32,603 nt of DNA from Paramacrobiotus richtersi (lineage: Eukaryota; Tardigrada; Eutardigrada; Parachela; Macrobiotidae): positions 1-32,603 of the forward strand of contig JAQGAU010000264.1 of the NCBI GenBank assembly GCA_034698045.1, written 5' to 3'. The notes under the pieces were generated by a model. That model was not told the DNA's origin. It made no database searches and was given only the letters and a program-made list of their open reading frames with translations. Below, one piece after another: positions 1-10,885 of the stretch; within the stretch, counting starts at the first letter, position 1; every line of letters starts with the position of its first letter. The translations under genes were made by a program, and so were the position numbers.

Positions 1-77
1 AGTTTCGGAAGTATCTGGCGCAAATATACTATACATTACATGGCGGATCCGACTATATAAAAAACTGGCTGATTGTC
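1..77 (+). repeat. Satellite-1 unit, left fragment
   Basis: The first 77 bases are nearly identical to 3703-3779, part of the 75-90-bp satellite that fills 1441-5075. Only one substitution is seen before the match stops abruptly at about position 77, where unrelated sequence begins. The window therefore opens inside or at the end of another array of the same family, and the array edge is sharp. Confidence 0.85.
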
Positions 78-1440
78 TGGCTAACTGGCTCTAAAGGCAA
101 GGGGCTCAGAGATGCCCGTCTGTTTCAGTTTCGCTATGGTTTAAGTGCTGGGCAAAGTGAAACAGCTCTATGTTGCTCAGAGCGGCTAGCTCAAGTTTCA
201 GCTGGGTACGGAATGTGTCCGTCCGCGACATCGTGTGTGGTGACCGCAAGTGTTCTTTCAAGCGTAAACTGTAAACTGTGAGAATTCGAATTTGTGGATG
301 CCGATGGTACTGTGGACCGTAACCGGCACCGGCGCTGTCCGGTGTCGGGAAAGCGTTGTGTACTGTTGTAATATGTGTGTGGTGTTTACTGTTTTACTGT
401 ACAGTATATGTATACAGTTTTGCTCGCATATGGACAAAAAACAATCAGCACATAGATCGTATTATAAAATGCAACGTGATTACACGATGATCACTTCTGA
501 TATTGATCGAGATGTTAGCTGCATATGTCCAGATGTTTTCAGTATTTCAATACCATTTTAATATTCGATGACGTTTTTGTCATCGTTATTATTTCTTGTG
601 CAGATGGTAGTTACTGTATCGTACGGCAACGTGAAAACGTTAACGTAAAAGAGAAAATTCAGCGAAATCAAACTTCTTAACGATTCCGTTTACAACCGTC
701 ACTTTGCAAACAGAACAATCTTACGTAATCATTCACTTTACGAGTTTTCTGACTCACGAAACGCACACGCCTTCCTGGTTGGCTGTCCTTGTACCGGCGC
801 CTAGGACTCCAGGCAATACTGTCCGGTAATGATCCGATGGGCTTAACCCAAGGAGCGCAGGTACTGATAATTTCGGTAACAAAGAATGCCGTATAATGAC
901 AGCTTCCAAGATGACAAGGATACTTTTTGTTTGGGCAATGATAACGGTGGGAGACAATGTGCCGGTACCAGGCACAATTAATCTCGAACTAGACCCAGGA
1001 GCGCCATACAACGGTAACTTCTAAGCTACCACTAGTGGAGCGGGTTGAACACCCTTACCACGATAATCAATGGTGGTGATTCTGATACTCGGCTGTTCTT
1101 ATGTAATCACGATGGTCATTTCTGATAACGAGCGGAAGTACGTAACACACAGGCTGGATGAGTCTGGCACACGTAAGGCGCGATAAGGGATGACAACGAT
1201 GAAGCGGATACACGTAGTAGATCTAGCTCACATTAGGCACGATGCACGACATCCGGCGGATACGGATAGACACGTTTATTAGCACGATCAGCAGGAACCA
1301 GACTACACGGGCTGAGGGATTGCCAAGACTAAATTCTGATCTTCCGATCTTACAGTTTCATCTCATTCTAGATCATGCATTAACATGGTCAGATGTAAAA
1401 GGGTTGGTCATCATGTTTCCGGTTGAGTTGTTACCAATAA
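78..1440. other. No gene recognised
   Basis: This stretch separates two satellite blocks. Short ORFs exist on both strands (for example 292-561 plus and 754-1011 minus), but none shows a recognisable motif, consistent splice borders or protein-like composition. I see no structural RNA. Confidence 0.5.
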
Positions 1441-2125
1441 GAACACTACTACGGCTATAATACATTACATGGGGCATCCGACTGAATCGAAGATTTAGCT
1501 GAGCGTGGTTTGTTTTCGGAAGTTTTGGGCGCGACTATACTACACATTACATTGCAGATCCGACTTCATCGAAATATTGGCTGAGCGTCGTTTGTTTTCG
1601 GACGTTCTGAGCGCGAGTATACTATACATTACATGGCGAAGTCGTCTAAATCGAAACGTAGGCTGGGCGTCGTTTATTTTCGGAGGTTCGGGCGCGAGTA
1701 TACTACACATTATATAGCGAATCCGACTAAATCGAGTAATTGGCTAAGGTTCATTTACAGTAGTTGCGGAAGTCTTTGGCGAGAGTATACTATACATCAC
1801 ATTGCGAATCGGACTTAATCGAAATATTGGCTGACTTGTGAGCGTCGTTTGTTTTCGGACGTTTTGGGCGCGAGTATACTATACATTACATGTCCAATCC
1901 GGCTAAGTCAAAACGTAAGCTGAGCGTTGTTTATTTTCGGAAGTATTTGGCGTGAGTATACTATACATTACATAGCGAATCCGACTAAATCAAAAATTGG
2001 CTGATTGTCGTTTATTTGCGGAAGTTTTCGGCAAGTGTATAAAATACATCACATTGCAAATCCGACTTAATCGAAAAAATTGGCTGAGCGTCGTTTATTT
2101 TCGGAAGTTTTGGGCGCGAGTATGC
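1441..2125 (+). repeat. Satellite-1 array, first forward block
   Basis: Tandem units of roughly 75-90 bp with the core ACTATACATTACATGGCGAA, followed by CCGACTAAATCGAAAA, GGCTGAGCGTCGTTTATTTT and CGGAAGTTTTGGGCGCGAGT. Units diverge by several substitutions and small indels. The block starts with a distinctive variant (CATGGGGCATCCGACTGAAT) that also opens the block at 3400. It is cut off at 2125 inside a unit by the insertion carrying the 132-bp direct repeats. Confidence 0.93.
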
Positions 2126-2257
2126 TATAGCGTAAAAAATGATCTTCCTGTATGTCGTACATTTACTGATACGTGTTTATCTGTTCTCTCTGCTTCCGTT
2201 AGCTTTCTCAACCCTTCATCTTGATAGCCGCTCACATGCAATTAGCATGGCCGCTTA
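2126..2257 (+). repeat. 132-bp direct repeat, left copy
   Basis: From TATAGCGTAAAAAATGATC to CATGGCCGCTTA this copy matches 3034-3165 with about four substitutions in 132 bp and no indels. The pair brackets 776 bp of coding-like sequence, in the manner of short terminal direct repeats of an inserted element. I could not establish a target-site duplication or TG/CA ends, so an LTR label is not justified. A segmental duplication that trapped unique DNA is the alternative. Confidence 0.8.
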
Positions 2258-2945
2258 TCAAGAAGTCGAAGTGATTCTCCATCAATATATGACCAAGATC
2301 TACCTGTGATTAAATGGTTTATTCCAAAAAGTCGAATAAATTTTGATTCGTATCGTTTACGAAATTGAAAGCTGTTCTGCCCTTTGTGTAGAGATTTCGA
2401 GCACAGTTTCCGTCAATGTCGTAGGGTTAACCATCCAAATATCGACGAAATACCTCGAATTTGCCCAGATTATGTACAAAAACGTGTACAGAAGATATAC
2501 GATGAATTCCTCAAAGATGTTTACCACGACCGGTACTATTGCTCGAAATCAGAAAGGCGTTTTGAATCACGTAATGAACGAAGTTTCCATGAAACCGGTC
2601 CCTATCGTTCACGAACAGTATGAACGAAAGATCAGACGATGAAATGAAGAACTACGAAAATACCGATTATTCTGAAGACCTGAAAGACCATTCGAACTTT
2701 TCGAATTCAAAAGTCGATAATTCAGATAAAACAAAGAAGCTCCCGACATTAGTACAGAAGAAATATACCGACGAAATTTTAGTAACAAATAACAATACCG
2801 AAATTTTGGTGTCGAATACGAATACCGAAAACAACGATCTGCTAAGCCGCTCATCCCGAAACCGTAAGAAGAAGAAGAAACGTCCCGGACCATTTCCCGA
2901 TGAAACTGATGAGATCGGACCTAACGCCAGGATCCTGGATCCCAC
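2258..2945 (+). pseudogene. Broken zinc-knuckle / RS-rich ORF
   Basis: One plus-strand frame runs from about 2258 to 2623 and encodes RSRSDSP near its start and a CX2CX4HX4C zinc knuckle (CPLCRDFEHSFRQC, about 2378-2419). It then continues as a charged, tyrosine-rich stretch. An in-frame TGA at 2366-2368 lies four codons before the knuckle, and a second stop falls at 2621-2623. There the reading continues only in another frame (2620-2949), which is Asn/Asp/Lys-rich and ends with a run of lysines and a PGPFPDE segment. One stop and one frameshift suggest a decayed gene. CCHC knuckles occur in retroelement Gag proteins and in cellular RNA-binding proteins. No protease or reverse transcriptase is seen. 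Base composition is more AT-rich than its surroundings. Confidence 0.5.
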
Positions 2946-3033
2946 TCAGTGAACTAACTCCTGGATTTGTTTAACGATATTTCTGTTGTTTTTGTCTTGT
3001 GAGACTAGTAATTCTCACGCTTAACGCTGAGGG

Positions 3034-3165
3034 TATAGCGTAAAAAATGATCTTCCTGTATGTCGTACATTTACTGATACGTGTTTACCTGTTCTCTCTA
3101 CTTCCGTTAACTTTCTCAACCCTTGATCTTGATAGCCGCTCACATGCAATTAGCATGGCCGCTTA
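3034..3165 (+). repeat. 132-bp direct repeat, right copy
   Basis: Second copy of the 2126-2257 repeat, about 97% identical and of equal length. Beyond it, 3166-3400 holds about 235 bp of non-satellite sequence before the array resumes. The inserted block is therefore not simply bounded by the two repeats. Confidence 0.8.
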
Positions 3166-3399
3166 CCGGCCATGCCAGATCGGAGAATGTTCAGAATCTC
3201 ATTCTTCGAGCGAGCTAGCTGATAAACTGTTTTCTCTTTCTTACGAACGACTTTCTCATTGAATAAACTGATGACTGTGACCTTCGTCTGTGCTTCCGAA
3301 TTCTCGTGCCATGTAACCTTGTGTACCACTATAACAGCCGACAGCATCCTGGTGCGCTTAACAGCAACCCAGTTTGAGAGGATCTCATTCCTTGTTGTA

Positions 3400-4540
3400 A
3401 TACTATACATTACATGGGGCATCCGACTGAATCGAAGATTTAGCTGAGCGTCGTTTGTTTTCGGAAGTTTTGAGCGCGACTATACTATACATTACATGGC
3501 CAATCCCACCGAATCGAAAAACTTGCAGTGCGTCGTTTATTTTTGAAAGTTCGGGGCGCAAGCATACTAAACATCATGCAGCAAATCCGACTAAATCGAA
3601 AACTTGGCTAAGGTTCATTTATTTACGGAAGTTTTTGGAAAGAGTATAAAATACATCATATTGCGAATCCGACTTTATCGAAAACATGGCTGAGCGTCGT
3701 TTAGTTTCGGAAGTATCTGGCGCAAATATACTATACATTACATGGCGAATCCGACTATATAAAAAACTGGCTGATTGTCGTTTATTTGCGAAAGTTTTGG
3801 GCCTGAGTATACAATACTTTATAGGGCCAATCCGGCTAAATCAAAACATAGGCTGAGCGTCGTTTATTCTCGGAAGTTCGGGGCGCGAGTATACTATACA
3901 TTATATAGCGAATCCGACTAAGTCGAAAAATAAAATTCATTTATTTTCGAAAGTTTTTTGCGAAAGTATATATACTATACATCACATTGCGATTCCGACT
4001 TAATCGAAAAATTGGCTGAGCGTCGTTTGTTTTGAGCGCTAAAATGCCATACATTACATGGCCAATCTGACTAAATCGAGAAACAGGCTGAGCGTCGTTT
4101 ATTTTCGGACGTTTTGGGCGCTTGTATACTATACATTACATGGCGAATCCCACTAAATCAAAAAATTGGCTGAGCGTCATTTATTTTTAGTAGTTTTAGG
4201 CGCGACCATACTATACATTACATATCGAATCCGACTATATCAAAAAACTGGCTGAGCATCCTTTATTTTCGCCAGTTTTTGGCGCGAGTATACTATTCAT
4301 TACGTGGCTAATCCGACTAAATCAAAAAATTGGCTGAGCGTCGTTTATTTTCGGAAGTCTTTGTCGCGAGTATGCTATACATTACATGGGGAATCCGACT
4401 AAATCAGAAAATCGGCTGATTGTCGTTTATTTGCGGAAGTTTTTGGCGCGAGTATACAATACATTACATTTCAAATCCGACTGAATCGAAAAACTGGCGG
4501 AGCGTCGTTTATTTTCGGAAGTTCGGGCGCAAGCATGCCA
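3400..4540 (+). repeat. Satellite-1 array, second forward block
   Basis: About 13 units of the same satellite. The block opens with the same variant unit as 1441-1500 and includes the variant seen at the window start (AGTTTCGGAAGTATCTGGCG at 3702). The GGCTGATTGTCGTTTATTTG variant recurs near 1990, 3770 and 4412. The recurrence of variants in similar order suggests higher-order organisation. Every unit carries GTATACTATAC-like sequence, but I have no evidence that it acts as a promoter. Confidence 0.93.
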
Positions 4541-5075
4541 TGTAATGCGTAGTGTGCTCGCGCCAAAAACTGGCGAAAATAAACGAAGCTCAGCCAGTTT
4601 CTCGATATAATCGGATTCGCCATGTAATGTATAGTATACACGCGCCCGAAACGTCCGAAAATAAACGACGCCCAGCCTATTTCTCGATTTAGTCGGATTA
4701 GCCATGTAGTGTATAGTACACCCGCGCCCTGAAATTCCGAAAATAAACGACGCTTTGCCTACGCTTTGATTAAGTCGATTTGCCATGTTATGTATAGTAT
4801 ACTCGCGCCAAAAACTGGCGAAATTAAATGACGCTCAGCCAGTTTTTTAACTTAGTCGGATTTGCTATGCAATGTATAGTGTACTCTCGCCAAAACTTTC
4901 GTAAATAAATGAACCTTAGCCAATTTTTCGATTTAGCTGGATTCGCCATGTAATGTAAAGTATACTCGCAACCAAAACTTACGAAAATAAATTACCCTCA
5001 GCCAATTTTTTGAATTAGGCGGATTCGCCATGTAATGTATAGCATATTCGCGCCCAAAGCTCACGAAAACAAATG
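4541..5075 (-). repeat. Satellite-1 array, inverted block
   Basis: From about 4541 the same units appear as reverse complements (GCCATGTAATGTATAGTATA, then CTCGCGCC and AAAATAAACGACGCTCAGCC). About six units are present and they degrade toward 5075. The switch occurs within a few bases around GCATGCCATGTAATGCG. The junction is therefore head to head, and the two arms could pair as a long imperfect hairpin. Confidence 0.92.
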
Positions 5076-5440
5076 ACCGGCCTGTGACCAAAGCGGAGTC
5101 GTACACAATGCTGCCCGCGGGTCATCAATTTCCGACATGCGTTTGATTAGTGTAACTGCCCTGCGTTTCACCCTGAACGACTTATTTGTTTGTGTACAAT
5201 CGCAATTAACCGCTATGACCAAAGGAAAAACCGCACAAGTGCCACGATACGGCACATTTTAATCCGCATTAACAGATTCGGTGACGATATGGAACAAGGG
5301 GAGTTCTACCAAGAAGCAATAGCGAAGATTTAACAGAAACGACAAAACAAAATACAATTTATGCGATTCAGATCAAAGGCGCAATTTTAGCTTTGTTGAC
5401 AAAATGGTTATCGGAAGGGTAATAAGGAATAAAATAGCGC

Positions 5441-6090
5441 TTCGTGGTTGGCTTAGTTAGGGTGTGCCAAAATAAAAGTATTACTGGCTGGGTGCTGAAA
5501 CACAACCGAAGTGACCCGAAGTGGGCCGTTCCAGTACTGCTAGGTCCAGCATTAATAGTGAATATAGCCGAAGTACGTCGGTTCAGCACCGTTGGGTCCA
5601 GGTGTTCTCAAAAAGCAAACCAAAAGTAACCGGAAGTTCGTCGGGTCAGTACAGCTGAATCCAAAAGTACTGAAAAACACAATCGAAGTGACGGGAAGTT
5701 CGTGGGTTCAGTGGAGCTAGACCTAGCAGGGCTGAAAAACACGACCGAACGGAACCGAAGTGACCCGAAGTGCCGTGGTTCATGAGTGGCAGGTTCGCCA
5801 GCACGGAAAACGACAGCCGCAGCGCGGTGGTCCAGTGCCGCTGGGATTAGTCGTACTCAAAACCACTACCGCAGTGACGCAAAGTGCGTCGGTTCCAGCA
5901 GTGCTGGAAGGACAACCGAACAAACCCGGAGTATGTCGGTTCAGTACAGCTGGGTCCAGCAGTACCGAAAAACATCCGAAGTGACCCGCAATGCGTTGGT
6001 TCAGAACTGCTCGCTATAGCTGAACCGAAAAACGCACTCAATCAGCCCCGAAGTTTGTAGGTTCAGTGCCGCTCTGGTTAGCTGAACTAA
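5441..6090 (+). repeat. Minisatellite-2, forward block
   Basis: Degenerate tandem units of about 60 bp built from GGTTCAGTACTGCTGGGTCC, AGCAGTACTGAAAAACAC and AACCGAAGTGACCCGAAGTG. The family is unrelated to satellite-1 and more GC-rich. Small open frames across it encode only periodic peptides and are not considered genes. Confidence 0.9.
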
Positions 6091-6750
6091 AAACATAAGC
6101 TGGGTTTGTGAATGCAGCTTGGCTCAGCGTAGGCAGCCGATGCATTTCGGGTTACTTCGGTTGTATTTTCCACTATTAATTGGACCCGGCTGTTCTAAGC
6201 CGACGCCCATCGGGTCACTTCAGTTGTGTTTTTCAGTGTAGCTGGCTCCAACGGTGCTGATTGTTTCGGGTCCCTTCGGTTGTGTTTTGACTACACTGGA
6301 CCCAGCCGATGAAGCGCTTCGGTTATGTTCTCAGGTCAGCTAGACTGAACGGCACTGAACCAACGAACTTCGGGTTTGTTCGGTTGAGTTTTTGAAGACT
6401 GCTGCCGCTGAAACCAGTGTATTGTACTGACGCGCTTTGCTTGTGTTTTTCAGTGCTGCTGGACCTCGCAGTCCTGTACCGACGCACTGCAGGTTACTTC
6501 GGCTGTGTATTCAAGTACAGCTGATCCCAGCGGCACCGAACTGAGTACTGCATGACCTGGCAGCATTGAACTGATGCATTTTGGCTCCATTTGGTTCTCT
6601 TTTTTAGTACGGCTGGACTCAACTAAGCCGACACACTTTAAGTCTATTTGATTGTGTTTTTAAACACTCGCAGAACCCAGTGGCACTGTCCCAACACGCT
6701 TCGGGCGTGATTCCATCACTGCTGGACCTAGCTGTACTGAACCGAGGCAC
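6091..6750 (-). repeat. Minisatellite-2, inverted block
   Basis: From about 6091 the units read as reverse complements (CACTTCGGGTTACTTCGGTT, then GTGTTTTTCAGTGCTGCTGG). About ten degenerate units follow, until the orientation reverts near 6750. Confidence 0.88.
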
Positions 6751-7175
6751 TTCGGTAAAACCACAACCGAAATAACCCGAACTGCATAGGTTGAGTAGAT
6801 CGAGCAGTGCTGGCAAAGAAAACTGAAGGGCCCAAAGTAATATTACCACTGGGTCTTGATCTACTGGAACACGAAAAAGATGTACACCGAGTACAGCATT
6901 TCAGTCACTGCTGGGTTGAGCTGTACCGAAAGAGTGACACAAAGTGCGTCGGTTCAGTAAAGATGAGTCCAGAAGTACTGAAAACCCAGCTCAAGAGACG
7001 CAAAACCCGAAGTGCGTCGTTTGAGTACCGCTAAGTCCGGCTGAACAGAAAATATAACTAAAGCTACTCGAATTGCGTCGAGTCGGTACTCCTGTGGAAG
7101 CTGTACTGATAAACACGACCGAAGTAACCGTTCTGGTTCCGGTTCACTACTGCTAGGTTCAACAGCACTGAAAAA
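6751..7175 (+). repeat. Minisatellite-2, second forward block
   Basis: Units return to the forward orientation (for example CCGAAATAACCCGAACTGCA near 6770). They continue with more divergence to about 7175. Confidence 0.85.
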
Positions 7176-7240
7176 TAAACAGTACTGCTGGACCCTGCTC
7201 TACTGAACCGACGCACTTCGAGTTGCCTCAGTGTACAGCG
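7176..7240 (-). repeat. Minisatellite-2, terminal inverted unit
   Basis: About one unit in inverted orientation (GCTGGACCCTGCTCTACTGA, then ACCGACGCACTTCGAGTTGC) closes the array. This is the third switch of orientation. No gene was seen from here to 7774. Confidence 0.7.
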
Positions 7241-7774
7241 ATTATCCGTTGTTGTTCTCGCTTCGTGTTTAATTTGGGCAATGTTTAATGCGGATTTTCG
7301 GTAAGGGATTGCTGTGTCTTACTGTCGACGTCATACAACTAAAGCGTATTAGAAAAGGTGCACGTGCAAAAGAGGCGGAGACTGACAGATCGAAGCAACG
7401 AAAAGGAGAACGGCTTGCACCTACCGTATACAAACATTACTGACCACATCTGGGACCATTCATAGAGAATATGACACCAATATTTAGGTTTTCGATGACC
7501 GACCGATCACACACACACCGACAGAAAAACAAACGAAAACCATTTCAGTGGAGCATGTAAAGCTCCGCTTCGGTCTAATAAACAAAAATGTCAAAAAATG
7601 GGAATAATATTGCAAACCACTTCAATCGAGATAGACCACACCATACAAGAGTTTCTAGTTTTACGTTGAGTAGCAGAGAACGCGTTATAGTACGCACTCT
7701 TGTCTCTTAGTGCAAAAAAACTTCCAGTTTCAAAGGTAAAATCACAAACAGCCGTCAGTTAAAAAGTTAAAACA

Positions 7775-8838
7775 CTACATTTCTGGCACCGCAGTATTAT
7801 CCAAACTGTAGCCATCTACAGTAACTTCTTTTCTGGAATTGGAGAAAACGCCGTTCCGATAGTACTTGAAGTCCACACCCAAACACACACAAAGAGCTTT
7901 CACAACATTTCCTCCCTGTCCGCCCAAATGGTCGCCGTTGATCCAAACCTTCCCCTCGAAGAGCTGTAGTGTGTGGATTTCTGCACTGCATGTACTGTGA
8001 ATGTACTTCAGTATTCCGAGTAAATCATCGAAGACGCGCGGAGTTATCATGAACTCGTGATCAATCATTACTGCACGCAACTCCTCGGCATGCCTCTCCT
8101 TTAGGAGAGTCCAAATGTCCCAATGGTCAAGCTAAAATTGAACAAATCATTTAAAACAGGTAATACGAAAATGACATGTAAACAATGGTACTACGACAGG
8201 AAGCGAAACCCATCAATACAAATAATACAGATTACTGAATCCCTCTGAAAGCGAAACAAATCATGCTATTAACCCAAAATCTCCTATATTCATAATGCCT
8301 TACTTCCTGTTCGTCAATGTCTGTCTGCTCTTGTTTGGTCAACAAACTAATCCAGATTTTTTCCAATTTCTCGATCAGACTGCGTGCATGCAAGGCCCCC
8401 AATAAACGCATCACTCTTTCGTTACGACCAAATTCCTTATAAGTGGCTTCCCGTCGCTGATTGGCCAGCACCTCTTGCTCTTTCGCCTGCTTTCTCCTGA
8501 AAAGTTGGATTTCCTCATCCTTCTTAGCGACCTGCTGGCGAGCCTTCATCAGTTCCTCTGCTAAATCCTTGCCACACGCTTTGTGCTGTAAAAACAGAAT
8601 TTACAATCAAAATCACACGAAATCGGCGTTAAGGTGACGTTGTTACGGGGTTCGGTCCAAAGTCAGTCCCAGTAAAAGGCTCGGCATGATGGTGAGGCGT
8701 TCCTGAGCCCGTCATACTTTTATCTTTCAACGACTTGGACTGGACCTGAAAAAATCACTTGATAAAAGCAGTTTGAACGGCTGTAGTTACTTGGGTAAGG
8801 AAGCTGATACAATATGCATGCATGTTTTCAGGTTGCAT
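7775..8838 (-). CDS. Four-exon gene, 261-aa protein of unknown function
   Basis: Minus-strand exons 8791-8838, 8647-8745, 8304-8585 and 7775-8131 join in phase 0 at every border. Introns are 45, 61 and 172 nt, with GTAACT, GTAACA and GTAAGG donors and TTTTTTCAG, TTTTTACAG and AATTTTAG acceptors. The ATG at 8838 has an in-frame TAA just upstream. A second ATG lies at 8823. The stop is TAG at 7777-7775. The product is soluble, with no signal or membrane segment. Residues 1-49 are low in structure (SGTPHHH), about 53-110 form a strongly charged helical, probably coiled-coil, stretch (AKKDEEIQLFRRKQAKEQEV), and 144-261 form a compact part rich in aromatics (LDHWDIWTLLKE, GKVWINGDHLGGQGGN). I do not recognise the family. 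Alternatively, the last three exons could be the 3' end of the upstream minus-strand gene, since its exon 7 also ends in phase 0. Confidence 0.75.
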
Positions 8839-10790
8839 CTCTTAGGTTATGGACTACTTTCGCCAGTCATTAGTCTCTAAGGTCAAGCCTTCGCCGATTT
8901 CCGAGTGGTCACCCAAGCAAAACAAGACGAGCGCCACGTGCTCCCTGGTGCGAAACATTCAAATAATGTCCAGGACCGCAGACGTTGTACAGAGTAGCCA
9001 CCCGTTGGCTAGTGTGTGTTTCGTTTACGGTCTTTCCAATTTTTCTCGTGATTTCACTTTGTAAACTACACGGCTGCAAATTCAGTTAACGCTCTCTTAA
9101 CGGTCTGTCAGCCGTTCCCAAGTGACCAGCAGCGATGTAATGACCAGCAGGGATCTAGCTGGACCGAAATCCATGTATCCTTCGTGAGCCGTATGGGCAT
9201 TGATCTGACATAGTTTTTACAACCTATTATGCGCTCTTATAGAACATCTGAGTTTTGCTAGAAATTTCATTAAAACTATGTATCTGAGAGTTCTTTAGAT
9301 TAGTTAAGGGTAATTCTTCGCATTGTCATAAGAATTGGCGAAACAACAACAGCCGCGCAAGTGCAAGTTTTGCACTAGCCTTCTTTATTGTTCATGTTAA
9401 CCAGAACGTCGATAAACAGTATCTAGAAAGCAGTTTGTATGGCTGTTGCGCAAGTGCGGCTGAAAGTTAAACCAGATTTCTTTACAAATAATTCAGCCTT
9501 TTATCCGAAGTTCTTGAAAATCTTATCATGAATGCATACATATGTGATAATCGTTCAGAATCACTCTAAGCCGAGAAAAGTGTTTTTAAATAAAATTTCA
9601 AAAGTTCTGAAATTGATTTTAAAGATTTTTGAACTTACAAGAGCTGCAATCGGTTCAGAACGATCGTCATATTTATGTACATTTATAGCTAAAGACTCAA
9701 AAAGTTTGGATAAAAAGCTGTTTATTTAATTGAGAAGGAAATGTGTTTAAACTTTTCGCCGCTCTTATGCAAAAGCTGGGCGTTGCGTGCACAAACGGGT
9801 TTCTGGATGTTGTATGTCGAGGTTTTGGTTATTATAAACTGTAACGGAGTGCAGGGGCTTACGCGTGCTCGGCTGTTCTGGTTTCGCCAATACTGATGAC
9901 AGTACGCAGGATTTCTTTTAAAGCCGTGCACACATGATCTTTCTGCTTTCATTGTCTATCAGGGCAGGCTTCTGCTGTTGTCGTTGTGATAGCCACAGTT
10001 CATTCTAATCAACACTTCTTGTTTGAATTGTTTTATAAAGACGGATGTCTATCGGGCAGCTTTTTACTGTATGGACCGCTAATGTACATTAAGATTTGTG
10101 GTAGAAGCATACGGAAACATTCTTCTAAAATACGTTAACCGTTACCGGTACATACAGTACATAGAATCTGGCCAACCCAGCCATGATACCATTCTTGCTC
10201 CCGGCATGTTCATCGTGAGCGCACTTCAAGTCAGGGAGCTGCTTCAAACCTTCGGTACAGAACATTCCAAAATCTGAATGAAATCGCGCCTATGACTAGA
10301 TAATGGATACTCGTACTGCCAAATTGTAAGTTATGATGCCGGATTACCGTCAGAGTGCATGACGTTTACCATGGTAGCCATTAGTGCTGGTCATCAGACA
10401 AAAATCAGACGAACATGGCATTACCAATTTACCGATAGATGACTCGCTGAGCGACATAATACCTGGCCTGCAATACGCTACGCTTCCTTAAACTGATTCA
10501 GCCTCACTGCTATTAAAGCTAAAGACTGGAGTACAATAAGTGCGGCTTCTCTTACAAAATGAGAACTGAACAGGAAACGGCCACCTGAGTCTTTCTCCAG
10601 TCAGAGAGTCCAGTTGAAAATAGTTAAAAAAAATAGTTAAAAAAATTTGTTGGACCGATCTGTCTTGGACTAAGAAGAACCTGTCTCTGTCTTAGTATTG
10701 TCTCAAATCTTAATCTTGCAAACTTGTTTTTCGTTCTTGTTTTTTTTTCTTTTCTTTTAGCAGTGTGTTCATGCTCACGATCTCTGAATG
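8839..10790. other. No gene recognised
   Basis: About 2 kb with only short unsupported frames. It becomes AT-rich after 9480. Short A/T runs and an AAAATAGTTA duplication lie at 10615-10650. No tRNA-like or repeat-unit structure was recognised. Confidence 0.5.
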
Positions 10791-10799
10791 TTCATAATT

Positions 10800-10885
10800 T
10801 ACTACTGCATCCGCTGTCTGTTGCCTCGAGGGGGCCTTGCCCCGTTGCATAGGACAATAAACTACCATTTATTATTATTATTTAT
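10800..10885 (+). mobile_element. Possible 3' end of a non-LTR retroelement
   Basis: GCCTCGAGGGGGCCTTGCCC, then ACAATAAA, a short spacer and a TTATTATTATTATT run. A GC-rich segment, a polyadenylation-like AATAAA and a short trinucleotide tail are typical of the 3' ends of some LINE families. No reverse transcriptase remains upstream, so this would be a severely truncated copy. A chance combination cannot be excluded. Confidence 0.35.

Larger units (their letters stand above)
5262..7296. mobile_element. Candidate element: minisatellite between inverted repeats
   Basis: AATCCGCATTAA at 5262-5273 is the exact reverse complement of TTAATGCGGATT at 7285-7296, and everything between is dominated by the second minisatellite. 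Short matching inverted termini around an internal tandem array fit a non-autonomous DNA transposon or foldback-type element. A 12-bp match within 2 kb could still be chance. No target duplication was found and no transposase is encoded. Confidence 0.3.

Noticed and set aside
292..561. 89-codon plus-strand frame
   Set aside because: Low-complexity translation, no motif, no splice signals that extend it, and it lies between satellite blocks.
5444..7034. Several 60-77-codon frames in minisatellite-2
   Set aside because: They are translations of tandem repeat units and carry no independent signal.
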